The notes below the pieces were generated by a model, which was not told the origin of the DNA, ran no database searches, and was given only the letters and a program-made list of their open reading frames with translations. This document shows, piece by piece, positions 32,926 through 45,195 of a DNA stretch of 64,000 bases. Position 1 is the first letter of the stretch; each line of letters begins with the position of its first letter. This stretch comes from Blastobasis lacticolella. Taxonomy: Eukaryota > Arthropoda > Insecta > Lepidoptera > Blastobasidae. The stretch lies in NCBI GenBank assembly GCA_905147135.1, contig LR990044.1:17054122-17118121 (forward strand), read 5' to 3'. Made by a program: the position numbers and the translations under genes.

Positions 32926-34984
32926 AAAAAGTATAATATATATAAAGTGGTAAACACACGCAAAAGCTATTTAAATATAATATCAAACACACCATAAAAC
33001 CAAGCCATGAGCCAATTCTAAAATTCTCGTATTTCAGTAGCATTTGCGTGGTTGATCGGAAATAGAGTGGGCACGTACGAGTGCATTCGCAGAAATATAT
33101 CTGGGTTCCAATTTCGGAATTGATTTACGCAAAATCCATTTTCGAATCCAATACCTATTTATTAGTTATAGTCGCATACGTACCTAAGATATTTTAAGTC
33201 ACTGGTGCTAATACATGCGCCTACACCAATGAATACGTTTTGTAATACAAAACCATGTATTATATCAGTCATCAGAGCAAAGCCCAAACAATCATTACAT
33301 CTAAATCCTGAATTGGAAAATTTAATTGGTAAAAAAGCGTTTAACTGTCGACGGGTGGAACATTACCCCTAGTAATACTTACACATTCACAAACCTATGA
33401 CCGTACCCGTTTCGTATAAGTACCTACTCATAACTAGCTATTATTGCTCAAAATTGATATTCGTGAACCTTAAGCCAAAAATCCCTTTTGTTGCTTGTTA
33501 AGGTTGCATTCTTCGTCTATCTTTTGATCTGCTCACTTATTATATGACGGAAATGTTCACGACTGAGCTAACATAAAAGGGAATTCCTTTGCGAGCAAAT
33601 TTTATTGGTACATCGGCATTTATAAATGACTGTGGATCAAAACGTTATAGAGTACAAGCCTCGTCAAAGACTTTGATGATCATCTCATTTTATGTTGTTA
33701 GTAGGGTGGCTGGACATGAGTTTTTTTATGTCGATATCCCTTTCGGAAAACGAGTCGGAAGGAGAGAATGCGCCTTTTACATTTGACTAAATTCAGAAGC
33801 GTGAAAGAAATTCAAAATGGAATTAATAGCTTATAAAATTAGGTAATACCATTTTAGTATCACGCCTTTTGAAAAGTGGAACGACGCGTAACATAATGTA
33901 AGTCATACAAAATTGACATTGTAAGTACATGTCAATGCATTCCACGTTGCTCTCCCGCTTTTTGCTTCTGAACTTAGCCAATTGCAGTAAGCGCATAGGC
34001 AAGTCACCTAATGCTGAGTGATAGGCTAGATTATTAGACTAATTTTGAATAGTCCTTAAGCAACGTTGAATAGTCCTAGCTGATGCATTTATAAAATTCA
34101 TTACAATGTTTCCCAAAATCGCACAAAAATAGAGTAAATACTTGCTATTGTATCAAAAAGTACAATTGTTACTCGACTCTTGACATAATAATGTGTTGCC
34201 AACAGCTAGGGTATACACTATACCCTACACTACCATTGTACTCGCAAATATATTGAGTTGTTATTATTCCACAACAATAACCGAACGAGGGTCTTAACAA
34301 TACTAAAGGGAGGGTAGACAAGTAATTTATTTTTAATTCCGAATGCGCATTGGTGTCTGATTTCGTAGCCTTTTTAAGAGCTTTAATTGGAGAATTTTTT
34401 TACGAGTCGTTTTTAATCGACTCGATGTGCCTTCCTGCATCTCTCTTTTTGAACATGGTGGTTGTATTGTGCTTTTATTTGGTACTATGAGGTTTTATAT
34501 TGGGGCATTTGAGCTATATCTGGTAATTTTTATTAAAAGGAAATTGGAAAGCTAATCTGTTGAATTTACATGATCACAAGAATAACAATGTTCAATTGAC
34601 TCAAGCATCGGCGTGGAGTTGCGCGTCTGTCGGTCTTCTATTCAATATAACGGACTGCCTTAAATTTAGATTAATAAATCATTTCAGTTCTGGTTTTTAT
34701 GCAGACCTTGGTGGTTCTTGCGATCTGTCCCTTTAATACGATTTTATTAAGTTACAGGCATTACCTCTAATTCCATAGGTATCTAATTTGTAGAGTAGAA
34801 TGTCATGATATACATAATAAAAATCTCTAGTTATCCTTATATACATCGCCATTACAGGAAGCTCATTATCCATTTATCGTAGATAGCAAAAAAAAAATTA
34901 CGGAACCCATTTTGTTTACATATTAAACCTATCTATAAGTTTCATGTCGAAGAGTTTGCAAAACAGTTACACGGCCATCGGGAC
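32926..34984. other. Non-coding, no feature seen
   Basis: AT-rich. A 65-codon + frame at 33589-33786 and others lack support. Confidence 0.45.
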
Positions 34985-35240
34985 ATGCGGTCCGGCCGAA
35001 CACTTCATCCTTATGTCGTGGATCTTCCAGCTATCAGCACGAGCCGCTTTGTTTCGACCTTTATAATGCGTACGGCTAAGGAATGTATCAGGACACCTTT
35101 AAGGCTAGAGTGAATAAGCTGTTCCTAGACAGGCATTCTCCATCTTCGGCCGCATTGTCACTTACCAACAGGTGAGATGGTCGTCGAATGCCTATCAAAT
35201 ATCAAAATCAAAAGTGGCGGTCAAAATTTATTCATTGAGC
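34985..35240 (+). pseudogene. 3' end of a jockey-type LINE ORF
   Basis: Frames around 34985-35170 read TLHPYVVDLPAISTSRFVST, then IMRTAKECI and TFKARVNKLFLDR. These follow the order of the C-terminal tail of a common insect jockey-type RT. A stop follows shortly after. A short deletion or frameshift lies between the two parts. Confidence 0.7.
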
Positions 35241-35904
35241 ACCACATTAAATGTCTCATTCAATCATCAAATGACCATCCGTCATTGTGCCTCCCTATGC
35301 AATAAAAAATGGAATAGTGATAGGAAAGTAGAAAGGAAACACGGTGACGGCTGTCCTAGAGCCGAATGAAACCCACCCCACGCCGACAACGACGTACGGA
35401 TTTATTGGAAGTAGAGAAAGCTTCGGACAAGATTTTACGTGTCTTAAATAAAGTGACACACAGAAACACAGCTCCTAATTAATTACTGTATATTATTTTT
35501 GAAAAATCTATAGGTGTTTAAATTGATACCATATTTTTGCTTACTTAAAAATACATTTTAACCAGGTACGATGCAAGTAATAAATGTGTTAATTATTAAA
35601 CAGAAACGTCGCCTTCTTTGTCCCGCCAGCGACCACTTTGCGAGGACAAAGTAATTCTAATGGCTGTGGCGAGGGCCTACTGCAAGGTAGTTATTAATTC
35701 CATAATGCATGGGATATTACAGGACCAATTATGAGCAATTAAGTCCAACCGGGACAAGCCGGGACACTGACGGTTCCAACTTCATTAATATTCTCGAAAT
35801 GTAGCCGTTCTAGCGTCCCAATTACTGGCGATCATGTCGACATGCCTTTGGCGGTTTTTAAGTTACAAGATAATGTGCAAAGTAGAATCTAAATAATAAT
35901 CATC
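35241..35904. other. No feature seen
   Basis: AT-rich spacer without gene or clear repeat. Confidence 0.45.
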
Positions 35905-36125
35905 TTGCCGTAAATGTCCTGTCTGTACTTTCGCGCTCAACGGTCCGGGTCCACCTTGACCATGATCCAGGAATTGGCAGATCATGTATTTACAGTGTAG
36001 CGACTGTCATCTGATTTCCGTTATCCTATTAACAAGTGAACCTAACCAGATCGGATCACGGACACATTCAGTTGCCTGAATTTCATCACAATGTTTTCTC
36101 TCACCGTTACTGTGGAGTAATATGC
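35905..36125 (-). mobile_element. tRNA-SINE body and tail, head missing
   Basis: On the - strand: 'ttcaggcaactgaatgtgtc', 'gtgatccgatctggttagg', 'atgacagtcgctacactgta', 'ggatcatggtcaaggtggac'. The head is absent, so this is a 5'-truncated copy of the family at 17991. Confidence 0.75.
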
Positions 36126-36825
36126 AAAGTAGTATTATTCCGCTCTTACTAGCTTTAAATACTTAATTGTGTTAGTTCTATTTCAATATAAACTGAGAGT
36201 TATTTCAAGCGTTGTGGAAATGAACCTAGGGTAAATAAACATTTAGGTACCTTCGTACAAACACAGTGACAAATTAAATATGTTACGTAAACACGACAAA
36301 AATAACGAGAATAAAGATCAAATGAAGTATTAGAGAGAAGCAAATGATATTTTTTATCTTAGAAGACTTGGACTGTCTCAAAATATAAGGTAAATAGTAA
36401 ACAACTTCCTGAACTTAATTAGGTAGGTTATCTCTTCTAAGTAGAGAAATAACAATTTGCACAAAGGCAGAACAAAAAACTGTAATGCATATTACCTTTA
36501 TTATAATAATAACTCTTGGGCCGTGGGGACCAGGCGCACATTCCTTATACCGGGAGTTATATAAGCGCCTGGTCGAAATTAAGAATCACCAGAAGGCTGG
36601 CCTCTTCTTGGGTCTGCGCTTAAGCCTCTCTATTCAGTGGGGTAGCGCGGCCAGCCTCCTGGGGACCTTTACAAAGACGGTGGACCTAGTTATTGTTTTT
36701 ATCTTTAGTTTAGTTTAAATTAAAGTTGTAAAGGTAAGGTTTTTCTTAATATTAATAATAGTATTCTATTATCTAAATTCAATAATATTATTAATTTTTT
36801 TTAATCATTGGTCTAGCCAGGTTTT
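36126..36825. other. No gene supported
   Basis: Contains 'cgtggggaccaggcgcacat' and 'agcgcctggtcgaaattaag' near 36520-36585, i.e. GCGCCTGGTC / GACCAGGCGC as a short inverted pair. It may be the residue of a small transposon. Confidence 0.4.
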
Positions 36826-36965
36826 TGCCCGCCACCTCATCTGGTGGTAAGTAACGATGCGGCCGATGATGGAGCATGCTGTCTAGGAACAGCCTATTCA
36901 CTCTGGCCTTGAAGGCGACTAGATTATAAGGATCCGGGAACACACTCGCAGATAATGCATTCCAA
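36826..36965 (-). pseudogene. 3' end of a jockey-type LINE ORF
   Basis: On the - strand a frame reads ALSASVFPDPYNLVAFKARV, then NRLFLDSML and YLPPDEVAGKNLA. This is the same C-terminal tail as at 34985-35240 and 49000-49330. Only the last 45 codons were retained. Confidence 0.75.
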
Positions 36966-37716
36966 TCCATTTAAATGTTAAATGAATAAATAACCTCCTA
37001 ATATAATAATTATTTAAAATATCCAATCTTTTACCCTATCGTCTCTAACTTACCCCCATATTGAAGCACTTACGAGTACAATAGTTTAGTAATATATACA
37101 AGTCTACATAAAGGCATTGGAAATATCCAACCAAGAATAACGAAAATAGCACTGCGGTTTCTGGATGGAAATCGAGTGTTCGCTTCGAATTTAATGACCT
37201 GGCAGTAATTGTTGTAGAGGTTAACGTTCCTAGAAATGTAAGTAATGGTATAAGTTTTGGTTTTACCGGTGGTTTACTCTGTCAAGATTGAGCGACTGCT
37301 GACTGGCTTGGTACCACTGTCTTATCTAAGAAGTCCTATATAATTGCCGTAAAAAGACAGAATCTGTAATATACAATACAAGCAAATTTTATCAATTTAT
37401 TGGCAATGAAAGATTTGATTACAGTGACACTTTGTAGGTATAATCGGATAACTTTAAGCTAACTTTTATAACTAATTTAAACTTAATTTTGACAACTAAC
37501 TTGTAAATAAAATTACATTTGTTTAAACAAGCAAAACTAACGACAAATGAAAATTAAAAAGTTAATCCGCCATTTACTGATGTTCTTTGTGAGATTGAAT
37601 TTAATAAAATTATCTTATCCACCAGCTATTATTATGAATAACATTCATTTTGGTCCAAAAAGCTGAAAATTCTAGCCTGAAAAAATATTACAAGTTTCAG
37701 ATACAGTAGGTAACAC

Positions 37717-37781
37717 CCAAAGAGATTGGAAAGTTAGCTACCTTTATAGACTGGCAAGAAGCTACTTTCCAATCTCTTTGG
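37717..37781. ncRNA. Strong 65-nt hairpin, pre-miRNA-like or foldback
   Basis: Left arm 37717-37739 (CCAAAGAGATTGGAAAGTTAGC...) pairs with right arm 37760-37781, leaving a 20-nt loop. All 22 positions of the right arm pair; one extra T in the left arm bulges. Length, stem and loop are within the range of insect pre-miRNA hairpins. 'gtaacacc' also sits at both outer ends, so a small inverted duplication is an alternative origin. Transcription is unknown. Confidence 0.4.
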
Positions 37782-37799
37782 TAACACCAATACAATTCC

Positions 37800-37876
37800 C
37801 ACCATTTTTAAATATGGTGGTGGTAGGCAAAGGTGACCACTTTCCATCAGGAGTGACATAAAAAAAAAAAAAATGG
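37800..37876 (+). mobile_element. LINE 3' tail with poly(A)
   Basis: 'ggtggtaggcaaaggtgacc' and 'actttccatcaggagtgaca' followed by a run of about 14 A. Same tail type as 4845-4922. Confidence 0.6.
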
Positions 37877-38002
37877 TGCTAAACCTGTACGTTCAGTGGT
37901 CAGCAGCCCAGTGGGTGTATTAAGTATTAAAACATCGTTATTTTAATAGGTTATAACAACCTAACTACTGGGCTTCAAGTCAGAATAGCAGCTCAATGCC
38001 AA

Positions 38003-38130
38003 TTTTGTTTTATTTATTTATTAAAAAAACTTTATCGCTTAATTTACAGCAATTGGCGAACTTAAAGCCAGGCTTTTACTTGAAGCAGAATATCAAGAAT
38101 ACCAACGCGTCATTCTGCCATTGAACTGCT
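38003..38130 (-). mobile_element. LINE 3' tail
   Basis: 'ttttatttatttattaaaaa' and 'gaacttaaagccaggctttt' parallel the 3' end at 26883-26945 ('tttatttatttatttattaaa...cggacttaaagctaaaatagcc'). Confidence 0.6.
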
Positions 38131-38309
38131 AATGCATTCCAATTACTATTTCTTGCAAATTGAAATCTGAAAATTATTGTATTTTCGGCCGGTACTTTTA
38201 GTTTAGTCCCGAAAATTTATAAAACGTTTTTTGGAGTCCTGCGCTCGATTCTTCACTTTCTTAATTACTTCATCCCACTCACCTCCTTGCTAGTTTAACT
38301 CCAGTAATT

Positions 38310-38465
38310 GTTAGCGATTGAATTGAAACCTGCACATTTAGGCAACTGAATGGTCAGGTTCCCCTGGTAATAGGGTCACGGAGGTCAGGTGACAGTCGCT
38401 GCACTGTAATTATCTGATCTGCCAAATCCTGGATCATGGTCAAGGCGGACCCCGGGTCCTTTGCC
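38310..38465 (+). mobile_element. tRNA-SINE body, head missing
   Basis: 'cctgcacatttaggcaactg', 'aatggtcaggttcccctggt', 'gtcgctgcactgtaattatc', 'catggtcaaggcggaccccg'. Truncated at both ends relative to 17991-18333. Confidence 0.8.
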
Positions 38466-38914
38466 AGTGACGAGTTCCACATGTGGAAATCCCTACTTGC
38501 AAATGTAATTGCTACCTATTCGTTGGATATTTTTAGAAATGTCTAACAGCTATTAGGGAAAATTGAGGAGCCACTTATTGAGTAATTATTTGCACAGTTT
38601 TATTCAGCCATTTTCTTTGTCCGTTAATTGGAGCTTATGTTAATTGACGGTACCCAAGTATTAATTAATTGGTATTTATATTAGGGTATTTTTCAACGAG
38701 CGGTGTGTTGTAATTAAGTTTGATGATTGATTAAAATTTATCCTAATTATTTGGGCATAAAATTTTTTTGCTTCATTGAAATTGTATTATTTATAATAGT
38801 ACTTTCGGTGGTGTATTTATTAGTCTACTGCTGGACTCAGCTTTCCACCATGTTAGTGGAGAGTTTTTCAATAGTATACGCGCACAAAATTTATGAACTG
38901 TAGATGTTATGTAC
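38466..38914. other. No feature seen
   Basis: AT-rich spacer. Confidence 0.45.
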
Positions 38915-38985
38915 GACAGTTACCACTTACCATCAGGTAGGCTGTCAGCTCGTTTATCACTGAATAGCATAAAAACACTGTTCTC
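38915..38985 (+). mobile_element. LINE 3' tail fragment
   Basis: 'cagttaccacttaccatcag' and 'gtaggctgtcagctcgttta' followed by 'gcataaaaac': a poly(A)-LINE 3' end. Confidence 0.6.
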
Positions 38986-39654
38986 TTTTAAAAGTCTGCA
39001 GGTATAGTTTTCTTATCGAGAACTACCAATGATTTGGCCCAGTTACAGTTAGAAGAACATAGAAACAAATTATTTTTATAAGATTTAGATTTGTAACAAA
39101 ATTAAAATCTATACCGTCAAAACTTTACCTTAGGTAAAGTCTTCATGATGCAACATAACTTACCAACTCTTCATACCTTTTATGTCCTTGTTTGAAGTCC
39201 ATGCGAAGTTAGGTACTTACCTAATACCCGCACAGATGCCATTATTAAGTAGGTAAACTATGCGGTCTAGAACATCGATGCGCAAGTTACACGTACAGAA
39301 CTTGCAATTCCCCCAGAGGTAACGAAACTCCATTATAATTTTGAGTCATTAACCAACTTTCTGTATAATACCTAGTAGTTACAGCCACTCGCCTCTGGCG
39401 TAGTTGCTCATGCTAAATAAGTATCGGGAATTTGTACAGCTAGGAATTCGGAAATTAAGGAAGGTACTTTAAACTCGATCCTTAAACCTTGTTCGTATTT
39501 TGAGTGATACTCGCATATCTAACTCGATATATCTAGGTCTTTATACACATATTTCTTGTCTGATTTTAGCTCATGAATTTATAAGTAATGTCTTTGATTA
39601 TTCCTTCATTTCGTAATAATTTCAATGGCAATTGTAATCTTCATATTCTTGCGC

Positions 39655-39700
39655 GTAAGACCCCAGGGTTCGCCTTGACAATGATACAGTGACTGTTAAC
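39655..39700 (-). mobile_element. tRNA-SINE tail fragment
   Basis: 'gaccccagggttcgccttga' and 'caatgata' equal, inverted, the SINE stretch 'atcat(g/t)gtcaaggcg(g/a)accc(t/g)ggg'. Confidence 0.5.
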
Positions 39701-39741
39701 AGAAGAACCTGCCAGATTTTTTATACTACTAATGTGGAAAA

Positions 39742-39870
39742 CAAGCTTACGGCCTGCCTAATGGTAAGCAATCATCGCAACCAATGACCGTTTGCAATAC
39801 CAGGGGCACCATCCACGCGTTGCCGACCCCGTAAAAACGTTTTTACCCCTTTCTTAAAAACTCCGTGTTG
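39742..39870 (-). mobile_element. LINE 3' region fragment
   Basis: 'gcttacggcctgcctaatgg' and 'ggcaccatccacgcgttgcc' are, inverted, the 'accattaggcaggcc' and 'ggcaacgcgtgg' landmarks of the same poly(A)-type LINE tail family (compare 50360-50470). Confidence 0.55.
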
Positions 39871-39883
39871 TTCATTCCACAAC

Positions 39884-41013
39884 CAGTGGCGTAGCGTGCC
39901 CTTCGGGGGCCCCGTATCAATTATTGTGTAGGGGGCCCCCTAGCAGATACCCCCAACTACATGTACTAATGAGTAACTTAAATCCTAGTCTCTGCTTAAG
40001 TCAATAAATGGACAAGCATAGCGAGCTCTACATTTGTGTGACAATAGTCCCTAACAGTCAGTTTCGCGAGGCTAGGTGGGGCTAGGAATTTTTGATATAT
40101 TGGCCTTTGGCTTGGCTATATTAATACCTTGCGCGATTATAACATATATCATTGAATGAGCGAGCGCAGCGAGCTCGAAAGTTTTGTAATTTATCCATTA
40201 AAACCTTGCGCGATTTAAATAAAAAAATCCGTAAAATCAGCAAAATGACGATAGCGCCGAAATTGTCTATCTCGAAATTGTTGACGAGAATCACTACATA
40301 GTATAAAACAAAGTCGCTTTCTCTGTCCCTAAGTCCCTTTGTATGCTTAAATCTTTGAAACTACGCAACGGATTTTGATGCGGTTTTTTTTAATAGATAG
40401 AGTGATTCAAGAGGAAGGTTTTTAAGTAAGAAAAAAAGGGTAGGTAAGAGTAAAATAGGTGTACGAAGTCGCGCCGGGTCCACTAGTTTATAATAAAATT
40501 AACTTCGCGCGCGCTAATGAGCGAGCGTAAGAACTCAAAATTTCTTGATATTTTGGCTATCAAAACGTTCCATTATTAACTTGAAAACAGACAAATTCAA
40601 AAATTGATTGCGTTTGAGCCAAGACGATTATGCGTGTGGGCGTGTGGGCCAAGGTATATTATGAACCAGGTCCATATGCGCACATTTTACCCAAAATTCA
40701 ATGAAGTAATAAATGAGTGCGCGTGGAAGGCACTACGTTGTCTTGTTGTTTTTTTTCAATAAAAATGATAAATATCTCTTTAACGAAAGGTGAATGAAAA
40801 CGGATTGTATCACTTTATTTCAATTGTCTTTTTTGCGGAGGGGCCTCCGACCCTGGTCTGAAATTCTATAAAATAATTATTTTTATCGGGAAATAGGGAA
40901 AGTTTAACTGAAATTATGGATAACGAGTTTTTGCTTACACACGTTTGGGGGCCCCTATGGCCCGGGGGCCCCGTATAATTGATACGGCAGATACGGCGGT
41001 AGCTACGCCCCTG
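39884..41013 (+). mobile_element. hAT-like DNA transposon remnant with inverted ends
   Basis: Begins CAGTGGCGTAGC (39884) and ends GCTACGCCCCTG (41013), inverted with one mismatch. Subterminal 'gggggccccgtatcaatta' and 'ggcccgggggccccgtata' add to the inverted ends. Inside are 'gagcgagcgcagcgagctcg' blocks. No transposase frame is left and no clear target duplication is seen. A Helitron (40291-40486) has inserted. A second copy lies at 20885. The hAT label rests on the terminal CAG...CTG only. Confidence 0.7.
40291..40486 (+). mobile_element. Non-autonomous Helitron nested in the DNA transposon
   Basis: Starts TCACTACATAGTATAAAACA after A (40290) and contains 'cgcaacggattttgatgcgg'. It ends 'gccgggtccactag' before T (40487). 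196 bp with both ends typical. Confidence 0.85.
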
Positions 41014-41691
41014 TTCAAACATTACGTCTGCTGCTACCTACTCGTACTATAACTATTCTAAATGCATCCTATGCTTTTTTTGTTTGATAGTTTTATAGTA
41101 ATATCGCTTTATTATCTCAATACACTGTTTAATGCTGAATCTTAATTTCAACAAAACCATCCCGAAAATTCCTTCTGATGGCTCTCCCCTGCTAGAATCT
41201 GCCCTAATTCCCGACACATAGCTAAAATAGCCGGTGCAAACCGGAGTGCACCGGTTCGCGGAGCACCTACAAGTAACCTCGTTAAAGATTAAGATCGGAG
41301 TGAGTAGCACCTGATAACTTTACGCTGTTCTGCGGGGTCTTCGCTCAGCTCCAGTGAAAGGGTCCAGCCATTCTGCATGAATAAATTGGTGCAGCTCCGT
41401 AATATCTCACTGGGGGTGCCTAGTTAGCTGGGAAGAGAGTGTACTTGTTTATGTGCCTAATACGCTGGTAACAATATACATAGTGACTTTAAATTATTTC
41501 TTGATACTACACCTTAGCCGTGTGGTGTGGGCTGTGATGACTCTTGTGAATATTCATAAAATAATTTGTGCAACGCATTAGTTTCTAACTGTAATGTTGT
41601 ACAAGAAAGTATAAATAAATAATAAATAAATAATATTAGGGGTTTTATACATTCTAGCTGAATTCGTTTTCGATAACTGTTATCCTTATAT
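41014..41691. other. No gene seen; AATAAATAATA tail near 41612
   Basis: 'aaataaataataaataaata' at about 41610-41632 may be the 3' tail of an unidentified + strand LINE. The rest is unassigned. Confidence 0.4.
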
Positions 41692-41900
41692 TCGTACTAA
41701 TATTAAAATGCGAAAGTAACTCTGTCGGTCTGTTAAGCTTTCATTCTATAACAATTGCACCGATTTTTGATGAAATTCGGTATGGATAGATTTTGACACG
41801 ACGGTATGGATAGGTTACCTTTTAGTTCCCTCTACTCGCAAGCTCGCAAGATATAGGACAATTATAGTTCACGCGAGTGGAGCCTCGGGCATAAAACTAG
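41692..41900 (+). mobile_element. Non-autonomous Helitron
   Basis: Starts TCGTACTAATATTAAAATGC and contains 'caccgatttttgatgaaatt'. It ends 'cgggcataaaactag' before T (41901). A partial internal duplication ('ggtatggatag') is present. Same subfamily as 30776-30985. Confidence 0.75.
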
Positions 41901-43384
41901 TTTATCTACTAAATAATAGGATTATGTAGCCAACGTAATCTCATGCATGAGGGATGTCTTGCAGTGAGAACGCACCTGCAGCACAACTTAAGTGCGTCAT
42001 AGCTGGTATAGACTGTTAGGGTGTAGGGTCTTGCCCTGATGAATAGTTATTTCTATTCTTACGGTTATTAGGACTCCTTTTCAAACATTTCAAGTGTTCT
42101 GCTCGTTGAAACTTTTATTTTCAATTTTTAAACGTAATATATAATCGTTTTCTTGGGATTTGAGTTTATATTTCTTGGGGTTCGGCCCTTTAGGCTCTGA
42201 TGGCTCATCATTATTTTCTGGAAAATTAGTTAATCTTGTAAAAACAGATATGTTTGAACTACGTTCTACAAATGTTTTGATTCGAATCGAATTTCGATTA
42301 GATTATTTCTTTTGGGAATATGATCTCTCGTTTCCTAAATACCCAATTGGTAAAAGTAACGACGGTTTTTGCTATAAAAACACGGGAATTGGTGTGTGGT
42401 TATGTGAAGCAGACTCTTTTAGGAACTGTTGTTTTTTACTTAGTTTATCTTTATAAACTTGTATATAGCTAGTTTTCCGAGGAAAAGAGATACAGAAGGT
42501 ATATCTTTTCCTTGAATCTTCGTGTTTTACTTTAACTTAAGTTAGTAAACTGAACCTGGCACTGTACGTGGGATAGTATTACAAGGGTACCGAAGGTTAT
42601 CCTACGTTATCGAGTACAAGAAAAAATCCACTTTGTAGCGATAGTTAAGGTTTAGAAATTAAAGGCACCAAAAGAAAAGTGACTTTAATGTTGCTGAAAA
42701 GCGTACCTGCAAGAGGATGTAAGGCAGAGAGGATACGTTTTTGTTACGTCTACAACCCACATAAGAGGATAAGTAAGTACGATCGCTAAGAAAAGTCAAA
42801 GATTGGGTCATTACAAAAAAGATTTTTCTGTGCCAGCTTGTGCACGGGCAAACCAACGTTTTGTATCTCTTAAATCTCTACTTTTGCGAAAATGTGGAGT
42901 TTTTATTGTACTCGCTGACGTAGAATAACCGACGGCGTCCTCACAATCTATTATGGCGACAGTTATGGCTTTCCATCATGGTGTCTGCGCTAGGGACGTT
43001 ATTTGTCGATCGACTTTTTATTTATTTTCGACATAAAATATTGAATACTTTTAAAATTATATTAGCGACATCGAAAGCGAACGGTTCAAAAATAAGTAAA
43101 ATATTTATTTGTAAGTAGGACACTTCCGAATACCTCAAATTATAGTTGTGGTATAACTACTTTGGTACATCAAATTTCTGAAAGGATTTATTTATCGAAT
43201 TCTGTGCCGCATGCCGATATTTTTTCTGGAAAGTCTGGAACTCGAACGTTCAGTACCCTTTTCCAGGCGCTCCTACTCTCCACAACGCCTCTAACTGTAT
43301 CGATTGTCATACATAACGTGACGCATTTTTCCCGTAAGGAAAGGAGCAGACCACGTTGTTTCACTTTTTTAAATTAGTTTGCCA
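41901..43384. other. No gene supported
   Basis: A 98-codon + frame (42160-42456) has no domain and no exon borders. No repeats recognised. Confidence 0.4.
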
Positions 43385-43565
43385 GGGATTTGACTGCCAT
43401 CTGGAGGTAAGTTACAAGGCGGCATAAGATGGATCACGCCTGTCTAGGAACTGTCTATTCGCTCTAGCCTTAAAGGCGTCCAGATTATAATGATCAGCGA
43501 TCACAAGTGCCGGCAACGTGTTCCATTCCGTTGACGTACGCATCATAAAGGTTGATCCAAAGCGG
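43385..43565 (-). pseudogene. 3' end of a jockey-type LINE ORF
   Basis: Inverted landmarks 'ctggaggtaagttacaaggc', 'tgtctaggaactgtctattc' and 'tctagccttaaaggcgtcca' correspond to the KARVNRLFLD region of 36826-36965. Mutated. Confidence 0.7.
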
Positions 43566-44419
43566 CTCGAAACTCGAAACAACACACGCATAATTACTAA
43601 TAATTTATATTTCCAATTTCATTAACGTAATTCATAGAACTTAACTCTTATTTGCGATCCACACGTAGGTGGAAGCTCCAAAATATCAGCAAGTCAAATT
43701 ATACCACGGAATTAAGATCTACAATTGCCAACCAAACACCTACTCAACAGAAAACAACTAAAAAACTGGACGAAACGACTAGAATCAGACATATTGTCTC
43801 AGCTGCAGCAGGGTGGGTTCTAGAGCACTGGTACTGATAGCCCTTTCTTACCGCACAGACTGAACCGAGCTGTAAATATATTTATTTTTGCTTCCTTATT
43901 AATATTAAGTGAACGCCGGGGAGTATAAAGAGACGAACAGGTTGGCAGACAGGAGGGAAGAGTGGCGATTGCTCCACCGACAAGAGTCAAATATATGATG
44001 ATGATGATTAATATTAAAAGCATGTCACTTCAGAAAACGCTATACCATCAACCGCTTTCAAGTCGAGTTAGCTTCGTCTTCGCTAGAGCCCTTAAAACGT
44101 TGTTTGGACCAACACTTTCCCTTATAGCACTTAGTAACTAACAGTTTTAAAGTGTTACGCAATTTGCACGGACTGAATTCAATTTCCCGTCCAGGAAAAC
44201 GCCTATTAGCCCCATTCAGAGCGGTTGGTTAACCAGACTCCTCGTTGGGGGTAGTGCTCGTTTTGTGGAGGAAATTTTACAAGCGTTAACAGATTGTTTC
44301 TGTGGGCTCTGTGTTCTTTTGTTCTATTTGATTGCGGTTTTTATGATGTTTTGTTGGTTTTTTTTCATCTTTATTTAGGGAGCTTGATCACATTAAAGTG
44401 AGTATGCCGCTCCATATTG
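43566..44419. other. No feature seen
   Basis: AT-rich. A short ATGATGATG run lies at about 43997-44006. Confidence 0.4.
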
Positions 44420-44720
44420 TTGGACTTTTATAAAAAAATTAAAATATTGAGTGGTGAGCAGTAGAAAACACGGTTACGCAGAGCGACCACAACTGTCCAG
44501 ACCCATCTTCCTATGGGGCTACCCCAGGCATCGCACCGAAACACGGCCTGGCCGCTTGACGACGCGTTCGCCTGGAGGGTGGTGACCAGCCACGGCCGAA
44601 GCCTACCACCGGAGAGAGCGCTGTCCATTTTGCACTACCCGGGGATCACGTGTAGGTATCTAGAGTTATGTCGCCCAAAAACAAGGGCTTCGCCTACGGG
44701 CGCGGACAGCATTGATCCCC
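44420..44720. repeat. GC-rich island of unknown nature
   Basis: Distinctly GC-rich in an AT-rich setting ('gacgacgcgttcgcctggag', 'ccagccacggccgaagccta'). Overlapping open frames occur on both strands (44428-44628 on -, 44513-44821 on +), as GC-rich repeats often show. I cannot assign a family. An old LINE or SINE piece is my best guess. Confidence 0.3.
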
Positions 44721-45059
44721 ATAAAAATTCCAAATTAAAAATATCACTCAAAAACCGGCAGTCTGAATGGCAAATACATACTTCATACAGCACAAGCATT
44801 TTTAGCTTTGCAGGTGAATAAATCTAAAGCATTCTCTAACAATTGATCCAATTATAAGTCTGACTGAATCCAGTGGCCTGATTTCTATGCATCTGCTTGC
44901 TGTTTAATTAGAAACGTACTGGGATCTATCCGGCTTCGGTTGCTATTTTATGCAAAAGCAACGAACCGTACCAATAATTAATTCAAGATAGAGCTAGTGC
45001 AATGCATAGGTAATTAATCAAACTAATTAATATGCTTCTAAATAAAGTGACGACGTGTG

Positions 45060-45195
45060 TTTGGTTCAGTTTGTCTGGTACGCTCGATTTCGGTTTCGAT
45101 TCCCGGATTCGATTCCCGGATGGGAAGAAATTGGAATGATGAATTTTAATTTCTGTAACGGGTCTGGGTGTTATATGTATGTCGGATATAGATGG
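45060..45195 (+). mobile_element. Second-family SINE, 5' half
   Basis: 'cgattcccggatgggaagaa', 'gatgaattttaatttctgta' and 'acgggtctgggtgttatatg' match the head and middle of 7500-7803. The B-box region is duplicated ('gattcccggattcgattcccgg'). The 3' half is missing here but occurs 525 bp downstream. Confidence 0.7.

Noticed and set aside
42160..42456. 98-codon + frame as a small gene
   Set aside because: No signal peptide, domain or exon borders; the length is within what AT-rich DNA gives by chance.
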